A DNA stretch of 6,992 bases from JAGLGH01 sp034723595 (GTDB taxonomy: Archaea > Nanobdellota > Nanobdellia > Woesearchaeales > JAGLGH01): NCBI GenBank assembly GCA_034723595.1, contig JAYEPB010000152.1, forward strand, positions 1-6,992. Reading direction: 5' to 3'. The translations under genes were made by a program, and so were the position numbers. The notes under the pieces were generated by a model, which was not told where the DNA came from, did not search any database, and saw only the letters and a program-made list of their open reading frames with translations. Position 1 is the first letter of the stretch; each line of letters starts with the position of its first letter. Of the stretch, positions 1-5,393 are shown piece after piece.

Positions 1-54
1 ATTTTATTGGTTTTATCTGCAGGAATCACAAATAATTTTGTTTGCAGGGGGAAG

Positions 55-62
55 TTATAAAT
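55..62 (+). promoter_or_regulatory. Possible TATA box for uppS
   Basis: TTATAAAT lies 28-35 bases before the ATG at 90, roughly the spacing expected for an archaeal TATA box feeding a transcript with a very short leader. No BRE-like purine block is obvious, and in so AT-rich a sequence such a match is easy to find. The gene could equally be transcribed from upstream of the window. Confidence 0.3.
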
Positions 63-89
63 GTTACTATAGGATATAAGTTGACACTA

Positions 90-878
90 ATGTTTGATTT
101 TTTTAAAATCAAACCTAAATCAAACCCAAAAACTTTTAAAGCCATCCATATTAAAAGAGATAATCCTGATGAGAAAATGGCAGAAATACCAAAACACATA
201 GGAGTGATCATGGATGGCAATAGGAGATTTGCTAAAAGGCTTATGCTTAAGCCCTGGAAAGGTCATGAATTTGGAGCACAAAAGGTGCAGAAAGTCACAG
301 AATGGTGCAGAGAGATTGGATGCTCAGAACTCACATTTTATGCTTTTTCTATAGAGAATTTCAATAGGCCAGAGACAGAGTTTGGATATTTGATGGATCT
401 TTTCAGGAAAGAGTTCAATGATCTAAACCAGGATGACAACATTATCCATAAGAACAAAATCAGGGTAAATTTCATAGGGCGCATAGAGATGTTTCCTGAA
501 GATGTCACAGAAAAGATGGAGAGATTGATGGAAACAACAAAAGATTATCATAATTTCACAATCAATTTTGCTATGGCTTATGGAGGCAGGGCTGAAATCA
601 TAGATGCTGTAAAGAAGATAGCTGGAAAGATAAAGTCTGGAGATCTTGATGTTGATGACATAGATGGAGAAGTCTTTATGAAGAATCTCTATATGGCGAG
701 CGAGCCAGATCTTATCATAAGGACAAGCGGAGAACACAGGACTTCAGGATTTTTAATATATCAGGCAAGCTATGCAGAACTGTTTTTCTGCAATAAGATG
801 TGGCCTGAATTTGAAAAAGAAGATTTTACAGAAGCAATAGAAAACTATTGCAACAGAGACAGAAGGTTTGGCAAATAA
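90..878 (+). CDS. uppS: Polyprenyl diphosphate synthase (cis-prenyltransferase, UppS family)
   Basis: This enzyme condenses isopentenyl diphosphate in cis onto an allylic diphosphate, giving the long polyprenyl (undecaprenyl/dolichyl-type) diphosphate that carries sugars for surface glycans at the membrane. From ATG 90 the protein is 262 aa, normal for the family. Visible motifs, in that numbering: HIGVIMDGNRRFAK around 36-49 with the catalytic Asp42 and diphosphate-binding Gly-Asn-Arg-Arg; FSIENFNRP at about 86-94; EPDLIIRTSGEHR at 205-217; the YAELFF...WPEF block; and the C-terminal RDRRFGK. All core residues known for the family appear present. The start is uncertain: an in-frame TTG at 42 would add 16 residues, and ATG 177 would leave 233 aa starting just before the first core motif. 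None has a good Shine-Dalgarno. ATG 90 is chosen for a TATA-like element upstream and normal length. It is convergent with the regulator gene, with a T-rich terminator after it. Confidence 0.93.
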   Translation: MFDFFKIKPKSNPKTFKAIHIKRDNPDEKMAEIPKHIGVIMDGNRRFAKRLMLKPWKGHEFGAQKVQKVTEWCREIGCSELTFYAFSIENFNRPETEFGYLMDLFRKEFNDLNQDDNIIHKNKIRVNFIGRIEMFPEDVTEKMERLMETTKDYHNFTINFAMAYGGRAEIIDAVKKIAGKIKSGDLDVDDIDGEVFMKNLYMASEPDLIIRTSGEHRTSGFLIYQASYAELFFCNKMWPEFEKEDFTEAIENYCNRDRRFGK

Positions 879-901
879 TCAACTATCACAATATAAATCT
901 G

Positions 902-916
902 TTTTTTCCCTTTTTT
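902..916 (+). terminator. Oligo-T terminator after uppS
   Basis: Two runs of six T separated by CCC begin 24 bases after the uppS stop codon. Archaeal RNA polymerase terminates at oligo-T on the coding strand without needing a hairpin, and no stable hairpin is seen here. The tract runs into the stop codon of the convergent regulator gene, so the two transcripts end practically nose to nose. Confidence 0.5.
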
Positions 917-1875
917 CAATGCACTTCTGGAAGAAAGTTTGTTTTATATATTTTTGTTGTTCTGAAATGAAAACTTTTTTTGATTTCGTTTCCAAAATTT
1001 TCTTTTATTTTATTCATTATTTGTATAAATTCTGTGTAATCTTTGCATTCAACATCAAATTCTAAATCTGATCCTCCAAAAACTTCCTGAGAATGTATTA
1101 TATTTGGAAGCTGAAAAATATAATTTTTCATTATTTTTATTAGTTTTTTATTATCAATAATCAAATCAACTTTATACATTGAGTAATGAATTTTTTCTAG
1201 ATTTAGTTTTGGTTTATATCCAAGTATGATTCCTTTACTTTCTAAATCTCTTAATCTAAATAAAACCGCTTTTGAAGTAAGATTGACTTTTTTACAGATA
1301 TCAATTATCTGAATTCTGGCATTTGTGGAGATTAATTTTAAAATTTCTAAATTGGTTTTATCTATATTATTATCTTTTGGTTCCTGAATTACTCTTTTGG
1401 GTTTTTGTAATCTTTTTTTATTAGTCAAATAGTTCCTGTCAAAATGTTGTAAATAAATAAAAATACCTTGTTTGTAAATCTGAATCTGTGAAAATTGTTC
1501 TTTAAACTTTGTTATGAATTCATTAAATCCTTCTAATGATTTTGCAAAATAACCCATGCCAATATCAAATTCACCCTCTGCTCTAAATAAATAAAATACA
1601 TTTTTTTCCAAGATCAAATATTCAATTACTTTTTTTTCGTCTTCAATTGTAGTATTCTTAAATGAAACATATATTCTAAATGAATAAAATCCTAATTTTG
1701 ATGAATCAATTAAACTATAAAAACCACTTAATAATCCATTTTTTAGATAATTATTAATCCTATATTTTACTGCATCTTTTGATAATCCTGATTTTTTTGC
1801 TAATTGGACATAACTTTCCCTGGCATTTTTATCTAATGCAAACAAGATTTTTCTATCATAAGCATCCATCATCAT
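916..1875 (-). CDS. Tandem Lrp/AsnC-family transcriptional regulator
   Basis: At 319 aa it is twice the usual ~150 aa of an Lrp/AsnC protein and reads as two fused modules. Module 1 has an N-terminal winged HTH (about 4-52, with recognition helix region LSKDAVKYRI) and a RAM-like ligand-binding domain (about 62-145) carrying the G-x-x-D turn at G101/D104. A basic linker (146-170) leads to module 2: HTH about 171-220 (with LTSKAVLFRL) and RAM about 229-311, with the G-x-x-D turn at G267/D270. Lrp-type proteins bind short inverted repeats and sense amino acids or related small molecules. The gene is transcribed divergently from the U32/methyltransferase gene across 98 bases, the classic arrangement for a local regulator. 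Three ATG codons in a row open the gene and a TATA box sits 21-30 bases ahead, so the mRNA is probably leaderless. The ligand cannot be told from sequence. Confidence 0.85.
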   Translation of the reverse strand: MMMDAYDRKILFALDKNARESYVQLAKKSGLSKDAVKYRINNYLKNGLLSGFYSLIDSSKLGFYSFRIYVSFKNTTIEDEKKVIEYLILEKNVFYLFRAEGEFDIGMGYFAKSLEGFNEFITKFKEQFSQIQIYKQGIFIYLQHFDRNYLTNKKRLQKPKRVIQEPKDNNIDKTNLEILKLISTNARIQIIDICKKVNLTSKAVLFRLRDLESKGIILGYKPKLNLEKIHYSMYKVDLIIDNKKLIKIMKNYIFQLPNIIHSQEVFGGSDLEFDVECKDYTEFIQIMNKIKENFGNEIKKSFHFRTTKIYKTNFLPEVH

Positions 1876-1895
1876 ATTTTAATCAATAATTTACT

Positions 1896-1905
1896 TATAT
1901 TTAAA
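1896..1905 (-). promoter_or_regulatory. TATA box of the Lrp-type regulator gene
   Basis: Read on the minus strand this is TTTAAATATA, a near-ideal archaeal TATA box, ending 21 bases before the first ATG. With transcription starting about 25 bases downstream, the message would be leaderless. The overlapping decamer TATTTAAATA (1898-1907) is a perfect palindrome, so TBP could in principle bind in either orientation. Confidence 0.6.
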
Positions 1906-1940
1906 TAATTTTCGTTTATTTCTTAAATATTCCTGGTTGA

Positions 1941-1952
1941 TTTATTATATTT
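1941..1952 (+). promoter_or_regulatory. TATA box of the U32/methyltransferase operon
   Basis: TTTATTATATTT lies 22-33 bases before the ATG at 1974, the distance expected for a leaderless archaeal transcript. No Shine-Dalgarno sequence suits this ATG. It is followed directly by a GGGAA/TTCCC inverted repeat that would overlap the region covered by the initiating polymerase. Confidence 0.55.
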
Positions 1953-1954
1953 GG

Positions 1955-1969
1955 GGGAAACTACTTCCC
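1955..1969 (+). promoter_or_regulatory. Candidate operator: GGGAA-N5-TTCCC inverted repeat
   Basis: A perfect 5-base inverted repeat with a 5-base spacer (15 bp overall) stands between the TATA box and the start codon of the U32/methyltransferase gene. It is a conspicuous GC-containing island in a very AT-rich intergenic region. Lrp/AsnC proteins bind inverted repeats of about this size, and the regulator gene is divergent next door. A protein bound here would block initiation, so repression is the simpler guess. The pairing of site and regulator is inference. Confidence 0.45.
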
Positions 1970-1973
1970 AATA

Positions 1974-3599
1974 ATGAAAATAAATTATTTTGGAATACCC
2001 TGGATGAGAAAACCTGAAAAATTAATTAAAATAGTGAGAATCGCAAATAATAATAAAACTAATCGACTAATAAATTATGTTTATTTTAGACCTTCAGATT
2101 TAGAATTTGGAGATTCTCATCCAGTCTTAAAAGAGCTTCAAAAAAAAGGAATTGGAATTTATTTAACAACTAGTAGTCGTAGTGGAATAAGCTCTTTATC
2201 AGAATGTCTGGACAATTTATTGCAAAAAGGAATCTTGCCGAATAAGTTAATTGTGGATCAGCATTCTATTCAGGAAGTTGCAGCTAACACCCTAGTAAAA
2301 GAAAATAAGATTCAATTATATGTTTCTGCAATAATGGGTTTTAAAGGAGATAATGTGGATAAATTATTAGAATTAAAAACAAAATATCCTTCAATTGACT
2401 CTGTTTGTTTGCATCACGATGCTATTTTTGATTCTTGCTTAAATTCATCTGTTAAAAAATTAAAATTAAATAGAATCACTCCTATTTTATTAGCAAATGA
2501 ATCTTGTTTTAATAAATGTCCTCACAGAGCATATCATTATGAACATCTTGCATTAAAGCATCCAAATACTGTTGATAATTATCAAAATTTATGTTTAGAT
2601 ATTAGAGCAAAAGTTCCAAAGACACTTAAATCAATCTCAGGATTTATTCATCCTAATCTAATTGATAGAGTTTCTAAAGAAACAGGCATAACTCATTTTA
2701 AAATAACTGGTATGCCCAGCAGAGGCAGAAATAGGACACAAGCAGAAAGTGAGTCGGCGATTAATGCATATTTGTCAGGAGTTATTCCTGATGACCTAAT
2801 GAAAATTGCCTGTTTTACTTATTTAAGAAAGAATGAGAGATTGCGTTTTAATCTTGATGCAGGAACATATTTTAAATTTCAAAAACAATTAATAGAAGAA
2901 ACTAATCCTAGAATGGATTCTAAGGGAGTTGAGATTAAGAGAGGGTTAACTAAAGAAGAAAAAGATTCTGCAAATTATGCCAGAATTGCTAATAAACTAA
3001 ATAAAATATATTCAAATAATATGGTATTACCTTGGACTGGATTACATTTGCCTGAGACAATAAAACGTAAATTATTAGATTTGCCGGAAGATATAAATTT
3101 TCATTTTGTTGGTTGTGGTCTGGGAGAATTGACTTCTGAAACTAGTTCTCTTGGTTTTAATAATATTTCCTGTTCTGATATTTCTGAGGTTGCTATAAGG
3201 AAAGTAAGGCAGAATTACCCTTTATTAGAAAGTTATGTTATTGCAACACAGCAGTTATCTCAAACAGGATGGAATGAAAAAACAGTAATAGATTTGCATA
3301 ATCTCCATCAAATCTCTCCAGATAATCTGCCAGAATATCTAAAAGGGATTGGGTCTATTGCAGATAAAATACTAATTTCCTGGATTTATGAACCTAAACG
3401 TGGAAAAAAAGCAGAAAGTGATGTTAAAGAATTTGGAATGATATATCATCACAAACCTGAAAGAGTTATAGGATTGCTGTCTGAGTTCTTTGTTGCAGAT
3501 AAATTTGCATATTCTTATCATGGAAATCCTGAATTTTTTAAAGATTCCAGAACAAGAATCAATCAAATGACAGGGTTATATATGGAGACTAAAAAATGA
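1974..3599 (+). CDS. U32-peptidase-like domain fused to a SAM-dependent methyltransferase
   Basis: The 541-aa protein has two parts. Residues ~1-300 resemble U32-like TIM-barrel proteins: an N-terminal barrel with a GIGIYLTTSSRSG stretch (59-71), the hallmark NESCFNKCPHR at 175-185, a further Cys207, then FIHPNLIDRVSKETGITHFKITG (224-246), matching the family's 'RPEDl..Yee.Gi..FKi.G' pattern. C178, C182 and C207 are plausible Fe-S ligands. Known U32 proteins such as UbiU/UbiV and TrhP hold a 4Fe-4S cluster and support O2-independent hydroxylation. Residues ~330-541 form a class I methyltransferase: PWTG (353-356), SAM-binding FVGCGLGE (378-385), acidic SDIS with D402, and VIDLHNLH (438-445) as motif IV. 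A role as a tailoring enzyme (oxidation plus methylation) of the product made by its overlapping downstream partner is inference; the substrate is unknown. No signal peptide or membrane helix is seen, so it should be cytoplasmic. Confidence 0.7.
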   Translation: MKINYFGIPWMRKPEKLIKIVRIANNNKTNRLINYVYFRPSDLEFGDSHPVLKELQKKGIGIYLTTSSRSGISSLSECLDNLLQKGILPNKLIVDQHSIQEVAANTLVKENKIQLYVSAIMGFKGDNVDKLLELKTKYPSIDSVCLHHDAIFDSCLNSSVKKLKLNRITPILLANESCFNKCPHRAYHYEHLALKHPNTVDNYQNLCLDIRAKVPKTLKSISGFIHPNLIDRVSKETGITHFKITGMPSRGRNRTQAESESAINAYLSGVIPDDLMKIACFTYLRKNERLRFNLDAGTYFKFQKQLIEETNPRMDSKGVEIKRGLTKEEKDSANYARIANKLNKIYSNNMVLPWTGLHLPETIKRKLLDLPEDINFHFVGCGLGELTSETSSLGFNNISCSDISEVAIRKVRQNYPLLESYVIATQQLSQTGWNEKTVIDLHNLHQISPDNLPEYLKGIGSIADKILISWIYEPKRGKKAESDVKEFGMIYHHKPERVIGLLSEFFVADKFAYSYHGNPEFFKDSRTRINQMTGLYMETKK

Positions 3600-4093
3600 A
3601 AGCATGGTTGGGTTTTGGGATTTCAAACTTTTATCTTAAACTTTCAAAAGACATAAAAAATAAAATAGAATATTTACCTTTTGAAGAATATATTTTTTTA
3701 ATGGCAGATGGTATGCAAAAAAAATATAATGGAAACTTTAATAGGGGAATTCATGAACAGATTTTTAAGAATCTTATTTCTATTTCTTTTTCAAGGACTA
3801 TATCTTCAGAAGATCTGGAAGATTATATTCCTTTAAAGGAAATTAAAGACAAATACAATAAAAATAGAGATTTCTATCTTGAAGTAAATAATTTAGTAAG
3901 AAATAACAGGCTTAATTGCAATCAAAAAAATATTGAAAGATTTGCAGGATATGTTGTCGAAGAATTAGCGCAAATAATCTACTTTCATGATAAAGGATTT
4001 ATGAAAATTGGATATAAAGAAAAAGAACTATATTTTGATAATCTGGCTCAAAAATATTTTAATGTTCCTAAAAAAGCCTTTAAGTATATATAA
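3596..4093 (+). CDS. Short cyclodipeptide-synthase-like protein (tentative)
   Basis: The ATG overlaps the preceding stop codon (ATGA), so the two genes are almost surely co-transcribed and translationally coupled. The 165-aa product has no signal peptide or membrane helix. It shows G8-I-S10 near the N-terminus, a predicted strand ending in FLMADGMQ (34-41), and Y119-V-V-E-E123 followed by LAQIIYF. In cyclodipeptide synthases, which join two aminoacyl-tRNA-borne residues into a diketopiperazine, the key residues are G-x-S (S37 in AlbC) and Y-x3-E (Y178/E182); the order and local context agree. Against this, the family is usually 200-250 aa; the S-to-Y interval is 109 residues here against 141 in AlbC, and the second conserved Tyr (Y202 of AlbC) has only loose counterparts at Y140 or Y146. 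It could be a divergent or minimal member, an inactive relative, or an unrelated protein. Context (tailoring enzyme and exporter) favours peptide-metabolite synthesis. Confidence 0.5.
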   Translation: MKAWLGFGISNFYLKLSKDIKNKIEYLPFEEYIFLMADGMQKKYNGNFNRGIHEQIFKNLISISFSRTISSEDLEDYIPLKEIKDKYNKNRDFYLEVNNLVRNNRLNCNQKNIERFAGYVVEELAQIIYFHDKGFMKIGYKEKELYFDNLAQKYFNVPKKAFKYI

Positions 4094-4129
4094 AAAAAGT
4101 GCCTCCATCTACTTCAATTAAACCAATAA

Positions 4130-4139
4130 TTATTTATAT
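4130..4139 (+). promoter_or_regulatory. Distal candidate TATA box for the MFS gene
   Basis: TTATTTATAT resembles the archaeal consensus and lies 52-61 bases before the MFS start codon, which would give a leader of some 25 bases. It competes with the proximal candidate at 4153-4163. A short GCAA-GCA-TTGC inverted repeat (4140-4150) follows at once, possibly a regulator site but too short to stand on its own. Confidence 0.35.
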
Positions 4140-4152
4140 GCAAGCATTGCTG

Positions 4153-4163
4153 TAAATATATAA
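4153..4163 (+). promoter_or_regulatory. Proximal candidate TATA box for the MFS gene
   Basis: TAAATATATAA lies 28-38 bases upstream of ATG 4191, giving a leader of only a few bases, like the other genes in the window. Between it and the start codon sits TAAAT-N6-ATTTA (4168-4183), an AT-rich inverted repeat that may be chance. No oligo-T terminator separates the CDPS-like gene from this point, so read-through from the upstream operon is also likely. Confidence 0.45.
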
Positions 4164-4190
4164 GAATTAAATTATATGATTTAATAAAAG

Positions 4191-5369
4191 ATGGATAAAA
4201 AACTTAAAGAATTTATTATTGGGGCAATAATTATTAGCTTAGCTACAATTGCAGGTTATTTGATTGCGCCGATTGAAGTAAGATTCCTATATTCACTTAC
4301 AAATAATAGCACATTAATTGGATTAACATATGCTATTGGATCAATTTTATTTGGAATATTATCTGTCTGGTTAGGCAGGCTTTCAGATAAATTTGGAAGA
4401 AATAGATTTATCATCCTTGGTTGTCTTTTAGGAGTTATATATCCTCTATTATATGCATCGACATACAATATATATCAATACATGGGTGTCAAATTCGTAT
4501 GGGCTTTTGCTTCAGTAACAACAGGGCCAATATTTATGGCTTATTTACAGGATTTACTTACACATATTAAAAAACAAGGACAATATATTGGAATCGTTTT
4601 TTCTTTACAGTCAATCTTTGGTGCAGGAGCAGCATTTATTGGCGGTTATTTAAGTGATAAATTTAATTTTATAGTGCCTTATGTATTGATGTCAGTGATT
4701 TTTGCACTTGCAACTATAATTGCTTTTTTTGAATTAAGATATAAGAAAGCTCCTAAGATTCATGAAAACAAACCCAAAGGATTACTTTTTGGTGTTAAGT
4801 ATATTCTCAAAAAACCAGCTTTAATCTTTTATTTAATAACTAACAGTGCTTTTGGGATTAACTGGGGCATTAAAGGCATGCTATGGCCATTGATTATTTT
4901 TGGGATGGTAGGAAAAGATACTATAACTGGAAGTATATTTGCGACAATGGGGGTGGTTGCCTTCTTGCTGTTATTGTTTATAGGGAGATTAGTTGATAAA
5001 ATTGGTCCATTTAAATCTGCTTTTGTTTCAATGACTATCCTGGGATTAAGCGGTCTTGTTTTAGGCCTTACTAATAATATTATATTCTTTTGGATAGCAG
5101 CAGCAATTTTCGCAATTGGTGAGGCAATCAATGGTCCAATGCAGGCTGTTTTACTAACTAATCATGTAGGTAATGATCATCGTGGAGAAGTATTAGGATT
5201 AGATTTAGTATTTGATAGAATATTGAATACAATCTCTCCATTTTTTGCAGGTTTTTTACTAAATTATATTACTGCTCAAAGCATACTCCTTATGTTTATT
5301 GGTTTTTTCTGGTTATCTATCTTTGGTTCTATGTTCGTCTATAAAAGATTTAAAATACCAAACAATTAA
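4191..5369 (+). CDS. MFS (major facilitator superfamily) transporter, probable exporter
   Basis: This is a 392-aa, very hydrophobic protein with about 12 predicted transmembrane helices in two six-helix halves, the standard MFS size. Motif A is clear in the loop between helices 2 and 3 (GRLSDKFGRNR, 62-72), and a second, degenerate copy lies in the other half (GRLVDKIGPFK, 265-275). The segment around helix 5 (GAGAAFIGGYLSDKF, 144-158) is Gly-rich like the antiporter motif C region of proton-driven drug and metabolite exporters. A basic hydrophilic loop (184-208) separates the halves. It would sit in the cytoplasmic membrane. The gene follows the CDPS-like gene after 97 bases with its own TATA candidates, and its position suggests it exports the product of genes 3-4. 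The substrate cannot be read from sequence, so uptake is not excluded. Confidence 0.88.
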   Translation: MDKKLKEFIIGAIIISLATIAGYLIAPIEVRFLYSLTNNSTLIGLTYAIGSILFGILSVWLGRLSDKFGRNRFIILGCLLGVIYPLLYASTYNIYQYMGVKFVWAFASVTTGPIFMAYLQDLLTHIKKQGQYIGIVFSLQSIFGAGAAFIGGYLSDKFNFIVPYVLMSVIFALATIIAFFELRYKKAPKIHENKPKGLLFGVKYILKKPALIFYLITNSAFGINWGIKGMLWPLIIFGMVGKDTITGSIFATMGVVAFLLLLFIGRLVDKIGPFKSAFVSMTILGLSGLVLGLTNNIIFFWIAAAIFAIGEAINGPMQAVLLTNHVGNDHRGEVLGLDLVFDRILNTISPFFAGFLLNYITAQSILLMFIGFFWLSIFGSMFVYKRFKIPNN

Positions 5370-5393
5370 AGAATTATATGACAGATTAAATTT

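Noticed and set aside
1..60. Open frame from the left edge ending in TAA at 58-60 (19 codons), possibly the tail of an upstream gene
   Set aside because: Too short to tell from chance; the encoded residues match no family I recognise.
47..63. GGGGGAAG followed by ATG at 61, resembling a Shine-Dalgarno plus start
   Set aside because: That frame stops after three codons, so it cannot start uppS.
81..86. TTGACA, identical to a bacterial -35 hexamer
   Set aside because: No -10 at the proper distance ahead of a start, it sits only a few bases before ATG 90, and the other promoters here look archaeal.
423..737. 104-codon minus-strand open frame inside uppS
   Set aside because: Lies wholly opposite a clearly conserved enzyme and has no recognisable domain.
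868..1065. Plus-strand open frame running from the end of uppS into the regulator gene
   Set aside because: Phe/Tyr-rich translation typical of the antisense of a Lys-rich gene; no start signal.
1899..1973. Search for a riboswitch or small RNA in the divergent intergenic region
   Set aside because: The TATA-to-start distances leave no leader for a riboswitch, and no stable hairpin beyond the short operator-like repeat is seen.
4829..5131. 100-codon minus-strand open frame inside the MFS gene
   Set aside because: Antisense shadow of hydrophobic codons; the transporter reading is much better supported.
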